A DNA stretch of 64,000 bases from Tetradesmus obliquus (GCA_030272155.1 CP126198.1:434001-498000); one strand, 5' to 3'; shown: positions 11,001 to 20,783, counted from the first letter of the stretch. Notes: generated by a model from the sequence alone, not told the origin. Translations and numbers: made by a program.

Positions 11001-14000
11001 GCAGCTCATCCTCCGCATCGCGCAGCTGGTCCAGCACCTCTTGCTAAACACTACACTGATTCAAAAAGTGCCCACTGTCTATGCCCACCGCGCATAACAG
11101 CCATTGATTGAACTGTTAAGCATGCTCCCACCTGCCAGCAGCTGATCCTCTGCGTCCCTGAGCTGGTCCAGCACCTCTGCTGTGTGCGCGCCCAGCCCAC
11201 CAACTGATAAACCACATGCAAACACGAGCCGATCTGCTCTCACCCGCCAGCAGCTCGTCCTCTGCATCCCGTAGCTGGTCAAGTACCTCCGCTGTGTGTG
11301 CGCCCAGCGCAGCCACGGCACGCTGCCGCCGCGCCAGCTGCTTGGCAGGCACCTGCAGCACACCAAAACATCGTGTTAATACATCAACACCAACAGAAAC
11401 ACGCGAGCCTTAGCAGCCCGGCGCCGCCACGGCACGCTGCCTCCGTGCCAGCTGCTTGGCAGGCACCTGCACCACACCAACATCAGCAGAAAGCATACAT
11501 GCCTCAGCAGATGGGCCACGATGGCAACGTTGCTGTGGCTCAAATGGCAACAGTATGATGACCCCTCAGCAGACCCAGCGCCGCGCGGCATGCTGCCTCC
11601 GAGCCAGCTGCTTCGCAGGCACCTGCAGCATATCAACATGAACAGCACATTAACAACAACAGCACATCAACATTGACGGGTAACATGTATGCCTCAGCAG
11701 ATCCAGCGGCCGCACCGGACGCTGCTTGGCAGGCACCTGCCGGGCGCAAGACAGGTTGAATACATTGAAGCAGCTCACACAACATTTTGATCGGAGTGCT
11801 CAGGATACTTACATGCTTACCTGCCATATGCAAACTCTCTGTCAAACACACGTTTGCAATGGCCTGGCACAGCAGCGGCTGATGCTGGACAGCTTGCCAG
11901 CTGCATGCATTGTGCTCGTACGCAGTAAACTGGTAGCGATCGAGCTCCCGTCACCATGTGCCTGACAGGTTTTTATTTTGGTGAGGTGCACACACGCTGC
12001 TTCTTCTGCAAGCCTGAGACAAAGTGCAGCTGCTGCCTCAGCGGCCGTCACACAACTAGCCGTATGTATACATCAATGGGTTACGTGCATGCCTCAGCCG
12101 GCCTGCCCCTGCAACACCCCGCACCTTGGACAGCCCCGTGAGGCGCAGCACCAGCGGCAGCATTGGCGCGTTGATCATCAGTGTCAGCAGCACAAAGCCG
12201 GCAGTCCAGAACACCATCATGGCCTTGACCACCTGCAGCAGCAGCAGCAGCAGCAGCAGAAGCAGAAGCCCGTGAGACAGCGCATGGCATTCACACAACG
12301 TGGGATGCGGCTGGTTGTGCATTGGGTCTGCTCATTGCCAATGCTGATATCTTCCGAAAGACAGCACACATAGTGTTGACACATAGCATACATCAATGCG
12401 CAAATCAAAACCCTCAACAAGGGTCACATCTTGGCAGCCGGGACTCACGTTGCTGGTGTTGCTGGTGCGTGCATCTAAGCAGTGTGCTGTGCAGAAAATA
12501 GCGCACCAGCCCTCCAGCCATTCCAAATACAAACACTGACACAAAGCAGTGCAGCCGGAACTCACGTTGAAGGTGTTGCTGGTGCCGCGCAACTGAGCAT
12601 GTCGGTATGCAGATGACGGCAAACCCATCATCCCATACACAATGACAAACGCCACACAGCTCTGAAGCGGAAGTCACGTTGAAGGTGGTGCTGGTGCCGT
12701 GCACCTGAGCAGGGTGCTGTGCACATGTTACAGCATGAAAGCCCTCCCAGACGCAAACAACAACACACAAACAGCGACACACAGCTTTGCTGCGCGCTCA
12801 CGTTGAAGGTGTTGCTGGTGCCGTGCATCTGGTAGGTCACCACCGCACTGGCAACAAACAACCAGGCAACCCCCGCCCCCCCCCCCCCCCCACAAGATTT
12901 CGTGCTGCTGCTGCTCAAAGACAGACACAGCAACAGGCAGGTGACACTAGTGCACTTGCTGGTTTAGCCCACACCACAGATCTGCGGCGAGGACTCACGT
13001 TGAAGGTGTTGCTGGTGCCGTGCATCTGGTAGGTCACCACCGCACTGCCCATGATCAAACTGGCGGAGCCCCTCAGCCCCGCAGCACACACAAAGATGCA
13101 CTCCCGGAAGCTCATATCTCCCTTGATGGCAATAAACAGCGGCCGGAAGGCCATTGTCAGGCCGAAGCGCATCAGTGTCAGGATGATGTAGATGACCGGC
13201 ATCATCCACAGGGTGAAGGCGAGGTCACGCGTGCCGTCAGGGCCCTTCACTAGCTCCATGGAGGCACTGCGACAGCGGCAGCAGCAGCAGCAGCACCAGC
13301 AGCTCGCACATGGCAGAGGCGACGCAGTAATTGCGACTGCAGAAATGCCGTAATGGCATGTATGGGTATGCCGCCACAGATTATTGCAGGAAAGACAGAA
13401 GTTTGGGTCGGTACACCTGCAGCAGCTGACAGATGCGGCGGTTAAACTTCGGTCAAACTCACCGCACGAAGAAGTTGACCACGCTGGCGCCCGAGTACAG
13501 GAAGACCAGGCTGTTGACCACAAAAGCCAGTGTCTCCCAGAATCCATCAAAGGTCTCATGAGCATGTGTGGACATGTCCCACCAGTTGGTGGCAGCACCA
13601 TACAGACCCATCACTGCAACAGCCACAACACCTGGCAGCAGCAGCAGCAGCAGTGGCAGCAGCGGCAGCCTTTGTCAGTTGCTGGACATGTCCCACCAGT
13701 TGGCGGCAGCACCATACAGGCCCATCACCGCGACAGCATAACACCTGGCAGCAGCAGCGGCAGCAGCAGCAGCAGCAGCGGCAGCAGCATGGTCAGTTCT
13801 TGAGCATGCGTGGACATGTCCCACCAGTTGGTGGCAGCACCATACAGACCCATCACTGCAACAGCCACAACACCTGGCAGCAGCAGCAGCAGCAGCGGCA
13901 GCAGCGGCAGCCTTGTCAGTTGTTGGACATGTCCCACCAGTTGGCGGCAGCACCATACAGGCCCATCACCGCGACAGCCATAACACCTGGCAGCAGCAGC

Positions 14001-14744
14001 GGCAGCAGCAGCAGCAGCAGCAGCAGCGGCAGCAGCATGGTCAGTTCTTGAGCATGCGTGGACATGTCCCACCAGTTGGTGGCAGCACCATACAGACCCA
14101 TCACTGCAACAGCCACGCCACCTGACAGCAGCAGCAGCAGCAGCAGCAGTAGCGGCAGCAGCATGGTCAGTTCTTGAGCATGTGTCGACATGTCCCACCA
14201 GTTGGCGGCAGCACCATACAGGCCCATCACGGCAACAGCCACGACACCTGGCAGCAGCAGCAGCAGCAGCGGCGGCAGCAGCAGCAGCATGGTCAGTTCT
14301 TGAGCATGCGTGGACATGTCCCACCAGTTGGTGGCAGCACCATACAGGCCCATCACGGCAACAGACACGACACCTGACAGCAGCAGCAGCAGCAGCAGTA
14401 GCGGCAGCAGCATGGTCAGTTCTTGAGCATGTGTGGACATGTCCCACCAGTTGGTGGCAGCACCATACAGGCCCATCACGGCAACAGCCACGACACCTGA
14501 CAGCAGCAGCAGCAGCGGCGGCAGCAGCAGCAGCATGGTCAGTTCTTGAGCATGCGTGGACATGTCCCACCAGTTGGTGGCAGCATCATACAGGCCCATC
14601 ACGGCAACAGCCACGACACCTGACAGCAGCAGCAGCAGCAGCAGCAGTAGCGGCAGCAGCATGGTCAGTTCTTGAGCATGTGTCGACATGTCCCACCAGT
14701 TGGCGGCAGCACCATACAGGCCCATCACCGCGACAGCCACGACA

Positions 14745-14775
<31 letters not shown>

Positions 14776-16462
14776 TGGTCAGTGCTTGAGCATGCGTGGA
14801 CATGTCCCACCAGTTGGTGGCAGCACCGTACAGGCTCATCACGGCAACAGCCACAACACCTGACAGCAGCAGCAGCAGCAGCAGCAGCAGCATGGTCAGT
14901 GCTTGAGCATGCGTGGACATGTCCCACCAGCTGGTGGCAGCGCCATACAGGACCATCACCGCAACAGCCACGACACCTGGCAGCAGCAGCAGCAGCATCG
15001 TGTACAATCATGAGCATGTCACGCCCGTCCTTGTATCAAATTAAAACTGTAGCTGCACTGCACATGCCGTGACGCTGTCTGTCAGGTGAGCTGCGCACAC
15101 GTTAGTAGGAAGTTTACAAACCCACTGACCATACGGCAATTGACCTTTTGATAGCCTGTGATAGCCTTTTGTTAGCCTGCAGACCCCTGCAGACCCCTAG
15201 CTGCAGCCAACCTCCAGCAGGGTGCTCCAGTACCCGTGTACAGAATGGCATGTCTGCTGTACGACATCCAGCTCTAATTGCAACTGCCGTTTTGCGAAGT
15301 CTAATTGGCAGCCAAAATCGCCACTACTAGCGTGCTTGGTGTCGCAACGCTGTGCCGTCGCGAGCTCAAGCACGCTTACAGTGGGGACTTCAACTCTTGT
15401 CTTATCAACTGCTGTTCAGACCATGAATCAGTCACTGGTCCACATTGCGTTCAACCCATATCCAGTGCTCAAACACTGGTCTAACCCCAGCAGCAGGGCA
15501 TCCTGCTCACTGTAGCCCGTGCTGCCAACTTCTGGTCAAATGCTGGTCAAACGCTGGTCAAACGCTGGTCAAACCTGCTCACCTGAGCCCTTGCAGGGGA
15601 TGGCGGTGATCCAGTAGGCCAGGTATGCCATGCCCAGTGTGAGGGCCACCTCCTGGTCGTGGCCCGCGCCCATGTAGCGCATGAAGCGCAGGAACAGCCG
15701 CGTGAGCATGCCAAACACCATGCCCATCACAAAACCGACTGCGGCAGCATTTGAAGATGAAGCACAAAGGTGAGAATGAGCCGCAGCAGCAGCAGCAGCA
15801 GCAGCAGCACCGTGAGCATGCCAAACACCATGCCCATCACAAAGCCGACTGCGGTGAGCAAGAATGCAGAAAGAGGCAGAACCAGGCTGAGTGTCAAGGC
15901 TGGGGCCAAGAGCAACATGCCGGCAGCATGATGAGCATGCCAAACACCATGCGCATCACAAAGCCGACTGCGGTGAGCAAGAATGCAGAAAGAGGCAGAA
16001 CCAGGCTGAGTGTCAAGGCTGGGGCCAAGAGCAACATGCCGGCAGCGTGAGCATGCCAAACACCATGCGCATCACAAAGCCGACTGCAGTAACAGGCAGG
16101 GTTGCAGCAGCAGTAGCAGCAGCAGCAGCCGCGTGCGCATGCCAAACACCATGCACATCACAAAGCCGACTGTGGTGAGCAATTATGCAGAATGCGGCAG
16201 AGAGAGCGCTAGGTGTCAAGGCTGGGGCCAAAAGCAACATGCCGGCAGCGTGAGGATGCCACAATCATGCCCACCACCAAGCTGACTGTGGTGAGCAAGC
16301 AAGGTTGCAGCGGCACGCGGGATGTGGGACACCCACCCGGCGATTAGAAACAGTGGTTGGCTGAGAGCTGAGTGAGAGCATGCAAGGCAGGGCCAACTCC
16401 AAGGCCAAAAGATTGATGAAGGCAGCGGCCAGCAAGCAACACATGTAACAGGCATTCAACAG

Positions 16463-16497
<35 letters not shown>

Positions 16498-16588
16498 CCA
16501 GCAGCAGCAGCAGCACCACACTCATGCCCAGCTGGAAGACCGCCAGGAACACATGCAACACAGGCAACATGCATTCTGTTCACACATT

Positions 16589-16632
<44 letters not shown>

Positions 16633-17241
16633 CCACTCACTCATGCCCAGCTGGAAGACGGCCAGGAACACATGGCCCACTATGGTGCCGATGGGCTCGC
16701 TGTCTTCGGGGTGCTCCATCTGCACTTGCAGCTGCAGCCGCAGCCGCAGCAGCAGCAGCAGCAGCAGCAGCACAGCAACAGACACATGCTGTATGTTGAC
16801 GGTTTCGCAGAAGCAGCGTGGGGTGAACATCCACAGTAGTTGACCAACCCCTGCTGCTGCTGCCGCTGCTACGGTCAAGCTGACAGGCTGAATGCCCATG
16901 CATGTTGTGCACAATACAGCCAGACTGCAGGACAGTCTGGCAGCCGGCATATGCAGTGCAGATGACCAAGACTTGGCTCATTCTGCTCTGAGCATATCAC
17001 TTACAGAACATGACACAGATGAAGCACGCAACAGTGTTAGCCCTGTACTGATGGCGCTCCTGATCAGGACCAGGTGCATTCTCACATAAAAAAAACCCTC
17101 AGATCATGCTGTTGACAGAGCATGCAGTGCAAACAATGTGCCGCGTCCGCTGCTGCTGTTCTTCCTTCCTCACCAGGTGGAAGAAGACCTCGGTCTTTAC
17201 ACATCACAGATTACCATATCACACAGAGCATGCAACATGAG

Positions 17242-17280
<39 letters not shown>

Positions 17281-17365
17281 ATTTTCCGTTCTTCCTGCCT
17301 CACCAGGTGGAAGAAGACTTCAAACAGCTGTCCATCAACATATCACACAGAGCATGCAACATGAG

Positions 17366-17422
<57 letters not shown>

Positions 17423-19766
17423 ATTTTCCGTTCTTCCTGCCTCACCAGGTGGAAGAAGACTTCAAACAGCTGTCCATCAACATATCACACAGAGCATGCA
17501 ACATGAGCCTTGTTGCTGCTGCTGCTGCTGCTGCTGCATTTTCTGTCCTGCCTGTCTCACCAGGTGGAAGAAGACCTCGAACAGCGTCAGCCCGCTTGCG
17601 TCGTTCAGCAGCGACTCGCCCTCCAGCATCACACGCATGCGCTTGGGGCCGCCGCCTGCAGAAAGACAGCCAACGACAACAGCCAAAGAAACAGTCAGCA
17701 AGGCGGTCAGATGGTGCTTGATGCATGCCTATGCACCCTCCAGCATCACGCGCATGCGCTTGGGGTCGCCGCCTGCGGAGACAGCCCACAATACCAGGCA
17801 AAGAAACAGTCAGCAAGGCAGGCGGCTGATGCTTGATGCATGCGCATGCACCCTCCAGCATCACACGCATGCGCTTGGGGCCGCAGCCTGCAGCGATCAA
17901 AACAACGACAGCAGACATGTGAAGCAGGCAGATGAAGCGTGATGCATGCGCAGGTGCCCTGCAGCTGCTTAGGGCCGCCGCCTGCAGAGAGACAGCCCAC
18001 AATACCAGCCAAAGGCGCAGTCAGTAAGGCAGGTGATGACTGATGCATGCCCATGCACCCTCCAGCATCACACGCAGCCGCTTGGGGCCGCCGCCTGCTG
18101 TTGGCTGCATGCGTTGACTCCTTACAACTATGGTCCACGGCGCACGACAGCCTGCCACAAACTTGAAGAAGGTGGACGGCCCACACGCTGCTCTGGGCAT
18201 ACTATACTAAGAGTCTAAATCAAACAGAAGCAGTGGCACTCACTGGTCTTCATGATTGACACGATGGCCACTGCATCTGTTGACGCGATCATGGCGCCAA
18301 ACATGCACGCGTGGATCCAGTTCCAGCCAAACTGCTGCAGCTGCAGCATATGCAGCATGATGGGGATCATCAGCGCACACGTGGCGCCCACCACCACAAA
18401 CGCCAGCGTGAACACCTGGATGAAGCTCTGCGGGTGTGAAGTTCACGGCGGGAAGTTCGCGGCAGGCAGGTCGAGCAGGTGTGAAGTTGGTCAGCGCAAA
18501 CTGCACGGAAGGTGCACAGCTGAAGCGTCAAGCATTGTTTGCGCAGGGTGTGTCACAGAACACACAACATACCACACACACGCTGCTGCTGCGGCTGCTG
18601 CTGCTGCTGTTGCTGCAGGGACTCGTCGTGCTGCTCTCCTACCTGACCCAACAATGGCACCTGTCTACCACAGTCAACACTCCTGCTACCCCATCCACCT
18701 ACCTTCCTGAACATGAACCAACAGCTACCTGTCACCCACGACTTCCGATAGTTCACTGCAAACAGCCATCACTTCCCGCGCGCGCACCTTCCTGAACATG
18801 AACCAGTCGATGCGCACCGCCGCGTCCAGCAGCAGCGGCGGCAGGAACACAAAGAAGAACAGCTGCCAGGGAGAGATGCCCAGCCAGATGGCCAGGCTGT
18901 TGCCAAGCGCACCCAGGTTCACAGGAAAAGCCACGGCCATCAGCACAGCACCTGGCAGCAGCAGCAGCACAGCGTGCAGACAGATTCAGTGCAAGCGAGA
19001 TGCCCAGCCAGATGGCCAAGCTGTTGCCCAGCGCCCCAAGGTTCACGGGAAAAGCCACGGCCATCAGCACAGCACCTGGCAGCAGCAGCAGCAGCAGCAG
19101 GTGCTGAAGGTTTGTTGACACGCTTTCAGTGCCAGTTGCTGCCACAGCTGCACCAGCCCTAGCGTGGCATGCTGCCAGCAGCTGCCCCACCACTACCCAA
19201 AGCAACTGGTGCCGACGCTGCCGCCAGCAACATGGTTTTGCCAACTGTGTCCCACCTCCACTGCTTGTTATGTCGATGTTGCTGCTGCTGCTGCCTGGCT
19301 GCCTACACCTCAGTCAAAGCTACCCCAAGCTACCGCAAACTGCTGGTGCCGCCCCCGCACCTGCCACCAGAACCATGAGCATGTTGAGCTTGCCCTGCAG
19401 CACGCCACAACTACAGTGCATGGCACAACTGCTGCTGCTGCTGCTGCTGTTGCGGCTGCTGCTGCTGCTGCTGCTGCCCCCGCACCTGCCACCAGCACCA
19501 TGAGTGTGTTGAGCTTGCCCTGCAGCAGGCAGGCCAGCACCACCGCCAGCCCACCAAACAGCACCACGTCGTACGAGGAGTTGGGCACGATGCAGAAGTT
19601 GTATGAGTCTGCAGCAGCAGCAGCAGCAGCAGCGGCAGCAGCAGCAGGGTTGTAAGAGCACAGGGCAGTGCTGCTGTGTGATTGGCTTTGGAGGGTCTGT
19701 GGTGCGACAGCACCCCTTGGGCCCCTCCTATGCCTATCTTCTGCTGCGTTCGTTAACTTGTAGCCA

Positions 19767-19813
<47 letters not shown>

Positions 19814-20223
19814 GTGGTGGTGGGTTTTGCTATGACTGCCTGATGCAGCCTCCTGTATAACTGCTTTGTGCGAGCCAGGCGATAGCGGCGGCCCCTCTTT
19901 GGCACACAACCATAGAGAGAAATAGAGCATACGCATGCAGGCTGTTGCTGCGGAAGCCGTCATGCCGTGCATATGCTACGGTGGGCTCCAGCGGCATGCA
20001 TGTGTACTGCATGTTGCTGCCAGCAGTGCTGCGTGTCAACAGTTGTGTTGCTGCTGCTCCTGCTGCTGGCAACTGCCACAGCAGCAGTAGCAGGTTGCTC
20101 ACAAGGGTTGTCCACGCGGTGTTCGTTGGTAACCTCATGGGTGTGGCAGAACAGAGCCGTTTTGAGGCTCTCGGGAATCAATTCATAAGGTAGCACGTCA
20201 CCCCCACCGCCTCCTGCCCCCAT
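293..20223 (-). CDS. SOS1: SOS1-type plasma-membrane Na+/H+ antiporter with cyclic-nucleotide-binding-like region (3' end outside window)
   Basis: This CPA1-family exchanger should export Na+ in return for H+. Exons, right to left: 20103-20223, 19486-19608, 18788-18951, 18244-18427, 17561-17655, 16641-16719, 15583-15738, 13463-13631, 12999-13266, 12125-12232, 11244-11352, 8669-10708, 7675-8376, 6193-6328, 5452-5608, 4831-4908, 4472-4636, 3577-3761, 3054-3138, 2573-2695, 1434-1563, 940-1036, 293-476. All phases agree and give 1,886 codons. The start MGAGGGGGDVLPYELI was chosen because its exon ends on a gtgagc donor in the phase the next exon needs. The core (residues ~50-490) holds LPPLLLDAAVRIDW, IASTDAVAIVS, GESLLNDASG and AAGLRGSASL. 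Residues ~525-1440 are a Ser/Ala/Gly/Gln-rich linker far longer than in plant SOS1. Residues ~1440-1680 are helical, and ~1680-1790 resemble a CNBD (YIVQSGIVK, FNLYSALTGEELPG). Animal SLC9C exchangers share this order, so the SOS1 name rests partly on the algal context. Nearly every exon edge is flanked by partial copies of itself. Confidence 0.85.
430..740 (-). repeat. Exon-edge tandem array: acceptor side of exon 293-476, 3 copies
   Basis: The polypyrimidine/acceptor segment and the first codons of the exon (GGCARHKRAS-like peptide) recur near 560 and 670. The copies are diverged, and only the copy at 430-480 is continuous with the rest of the exon. Confidence 0.7.
734..1000 (-). repeat. 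Exon-edge tandem array: donor side of exon 940-1036, 3 copies
   Basis: The segment encoding LARLAPLHVRGDG with its gtgcgt donor begins near 734, 829 and 937. The copy at 829 is almost identical to the true exon end; the one at 734 is diverged. Confidence 0.75.
1000..1330 (-). repeat. Exon-edge tandem array: acceptor side of exon 940-1036, 3 copies
   Basis: The acceptor and first codons (LFLLERLQPQ) recur near 1000, 1140 and 1290, each followed on the plus strand by CAG-rich sequence. The 1290 copy reads LLALLEWPQPQV. Confidence 0.75.
1789..2695 (-). repeat. Seven-copy exon-edge array: donor side of exon 2573-2695
   Basis: The segment encoding VFNLYSALTGEELPGTTDAV and its donor begins at about 1789, 1912, 2043, 2168, 2301, 2436 and 2570, at periods of 123-135 bp. 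The spacers share a CAATGCATGCAATGC-like motif. Only the rightmost copy has the acceptor-proximal half (VSYTPDLGSHQEYFLG). Confidence 0.9.
2935..3050. repeat. Intronic minisatellite, about 18 bp period
   Basis: Five to six degenerate copies of a unit containing CTGTCCTGCAAGC lie just inside the intron downstream of exon 3054-3138. Confidence 0.8.
3127..3490 (-). repeat. Four-copy exon-edge array: acceptor side of exon 3054-3138
   Basis: Acceptor plus first codons (YGHLLQLGKGS) recur at about 3127, 3239, 3351 and 3466, with periods of 112, 112 and 115 bp. Each copy keeps a usable CAG before GTACGG. Confidence 0.85.
4262..4530 (-). repeat. Exon-edge tandem array: donor side of exon 4472-4636, 3 copies
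   Basis: The segment encoding AMAVLRQQRLFVE plus donor occurs near 4265, 4359 and 4470. The leftmost copy is the most diverged. A weaker fragment (GVAMAVL) may lie near 3820. Confidence 0.75.
4911..5002 (-). repeat. Uninterrupted (CTG)~31 at a 3' splice site
   Basis: About 31 perfect CAG units on the plus strand, that is CTG on the sense strand. They end 2 bases before the acceptor of exon 4831-4908, so the microsatellite occupies the polypyrimidine-tract position. Confidence 0.95.
5321..5880 (-). repeat. Arrays on both edges of exon 5452-5608
   Basis: The donor-side segment (YPLRVLARMLQRPLNQ) is present at 5321 and 5443, 122 bp apart. The acceptor-side segment (RDAANNLLLRVLTM) is present near 5568, 5645 and 5800. 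Confidence 0.8.
6070..6450 (-). repeat. Arrays on both edges of exon 6193-6328
   Basis: The acceptor side (GLKRYFYGKRMDGLL) is repeated at 6283 and 6394, 111 bp apart with a single difference in the coding part. A diverged copy of the donor side lies near 6070. Confidence 0.75.
6520..7740 (-). repeat. Exon-edge array: donor side of exon 7675-8376, about 4 copies, split by a transposon
   Basis: The segment encoding EELADARSWLLS with its gtgcg donor occurs near 6523, 6656, 7550 and 7675. The unit between 6656 and 7550 is interrupted by the element at 6753-7507. Confidence 0.75.
6753..7507. mobile_element. TTAA-flanked non-autonomous DNA transposon (Kolobok- or piggyBac-like)
   Basis: A 755 bp element has inverted termini. 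The first 16 bases, GGGGGAAGGATACAAT, are the exact reverse complement of the last 16. It is flanked by TTAA at 6749-6752 and 7508-7511. TTAA target duplications are known for the Kolobok and piggyBac superfamilies, and the G-rich ends favour Kolobok. No transposase-like frame is visible inside, so it looks non-autonomous. It is more AT-rich than its surroundings and sits in an intron of the antiporter gene. Confidence 0.8.
8515..8700 (-). repeat. Exon-edge array: donor side of exon 8669-10708, 2-3 copies
   Basis: The exon end LASRSVGMAG plus its gtgagg donor is repeated 98 bp away (8560-8595), with matching spacer. A third, partial spacer copy begins at 8515. Confidence 0.8.
10990..11310 (-). 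repeat. Exon-edge array: donor side of exon 11244-11352, 3 copies
   Basis: The segment encoding VLDQLRDAEDELLAG plus donor recurs near 10995 and 11130. Confidence 0.8.
11310..11745 (-). repeat. Exon-edge array: acceptor side of exon 11244-11352, 4 copies
   Basis: The acceptor and VPAKQLARRQRAVAA codons recur near 11418, 11577 and 11700. A short LINE relic lies between the second and third copies. Confidence 0.8.
11506..11562 (+). mobile_element. Relic of a LINE 3' terminus
   Basis: The stretch ending in ATGATGA matches the last ~45 bases of the LINE fragment at 54895-54945, allowing for scattered substitutions. Read on the minus strand, both give the same peptide, HLSHSNVAI. Only the extreme 3' end is present. 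Confidence 0.6.
12440..13060 (-). repeat. Five-copy exon-edge array: donor side of exon 12999-13266
   Basis: The exon end encoding TYQMHGTSNTFN with its gtgag donor begins near 12447, 12563, 12675, 12799 and 12997. The copy at 12799 keeps the longest match (AVVTYQMHGTSNTFN). The leftmost copies match only the last few codons. Confidence 0.85.
13556..15000 (-). repeat. Twelve-copy exon-edge array: acceptor side of exon 13463-13631
   Basis: Twelve units of about 113-130 bp each contain a sense-strand CTG run, a CCAG acceptor and the codons for GVVAVAVMGLYGAATNWWDM. Copies of the GGACATGTCCCACCAG core lie near 13570, 13684, 13812, 13926, 14060, 14188, 14311, 14434, 14557, 14686, 14798 and 14916. 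Only the copy ending at 13631 runs on into the rest of the exon (ETFDGFWETLAFVVNSL). Length differences come mostly from the CAG count. Confidence 0.95.
15531..15574 (+). repeat. 11 bp tandem repeat, about 4 copies (GCTGGTCAAAC)
   Basis: About four copies of an 11-mer end next to the donor of exon 15583-15738. The same GGTCAAAC word recurs elsewhere in the window (44458-44490, 57079-57110). Confidence 0.85.
15727..16300 (-). repeat. Six-copy exon-edge array: acceptor side of exon 15583-15738
   Basis: The segment encoding VGFVMGMVFGML and its acceptor recurs near 15727, 15836, 15954, 16071, 16157 and 16270. Two consecutive units (15836-16070) are nearly identical over 117 bp. The 16071 and 16157 units are rearranged. 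Confidence 0.85.
16519..16690 (-). repeat. Exon-edge duplication: donor side of exon 16641-16719, 2 copies
   Basis: The segment encoding VFLAVFQLGMS plus its gtgagt donor is repeated 121 bp away. CAG runs flank the copies. Confidence 0.85.
17160..17600 (-). repeat. Four-copy exon-edge array: donor side of exon 17561-17655
   Basis: The exon end EVFFHL plus donor recurs near 17168, 17299, 17441 and 17555. The spacer is constant and carries a length-variable CTG run on the plus strand (17244-17281, 17369-17422). Confidence 0.85.
17620..18110 (-). repeat. Five-copy exon-edge array: acceptor side of exon 17561-17655
   Basis: The acceptor and GGPKRMRVMLEG codons recur near 17640, 17750, 17868, 17960 and 18070, with periods of about 92-118 bp. 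Confidence 0.85.
18690..19110 (-). repeat. Duplications on both edges of exon 18788-18951
   Basis: The acceptor side (VLMAVAFPVNLGALGNSLA) is repeated about 121 bp away, at 18999-19110. The donor side (WFMFRK) is repeated near 18700-18720. Confidence 0.85.
19364..19520 (-). repeat. Exon-edge duplication: donor side of exon 19486-19608, 2 copies
   Basis: The exon end LQGKLNTLMVLVA plus donor is repeated 122 bp away, at 19364. Confidence 0.8.
19771..19811 (+). repeat. (CTG)~13 in antiporter intron 1
   Basis: A plus-strand CTG run lies mid-intron, where its orientation is CAG on the sense strand. It is therefore not at a splice site. Confidence 0.9.
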
Positions 20224-20783
20224 TTTGGTGTGATTTAGCTTCCTTGCTGAGGTGTACCGGGGTTGGGTTTGCTGCTGCTGTCCTGTGTGGCAGTCTGCAA
20301 CTGGCGTGGCCCACAAACACAGCAAGGATGTTTGTGCTTCACGGTCCCTTTAAAAAGCGTAAGATCACACATGCGGCCCCCATGGCTTGAACACCGAGGT
20401 ATGCGAGCTGAGGTGACACATACTGCGGATTGTCTATCAACAGACCTATGCAGCACCCTTTCCCTGTCAAAGCTGACGCGTTGTGATTGCTAAGGCTGCT
20501 TTCCAGCGGCGGCAATACTGACGAGGGTTTGGTACTGGTGTGCAGGGTTTCTCGCTCCTCTTTGTATCGAGTCAAACACGCTCCTGGGCTGAAGAAGAAA
20601 CCTTTGATGCGTTTGATTTAGTTTAAAGCCGACCATCGAGGCAACCGGCCACAAACGATGTTGTTAATGTTCGCAACACTGTTTGAACAGCAACAGCTTG
20701 CTGCAGGACGTTGGGTACGAAGCACGGTACATGGCATGTGCTGGCTAGCTGCATTTTGGCATTTTCCGTGTCAGTATTGAAGT
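20224..20783. promoter_or_regulatory. Divergent intergenic region between antiporter and coiled-coil gene
   Basis: This 560 bp separates two start codons pointing away from each other, so it should contain both promoters. A minus-strand open frame (20339-20575) has no splice context and no recognisable domain. I see no clear TATA box. Confidence 0.5.

Noticed and set aside
13916..15007. Long minus-strand open frame repeating a 30-residue membrane-like peptide
   Set aside because: It reads through acceptor, exon start and CTG runs of the twelve-copy array. Frames change between units, and only the last copy continues into the conserved exon, so it is intronic.
20339..20575. Minus-strand frame ending AYLGVQAMGAACVILRF-like sequence
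   Set aside because: Lies in the divergent promoter region with no acceptor, start context or recognisable family.
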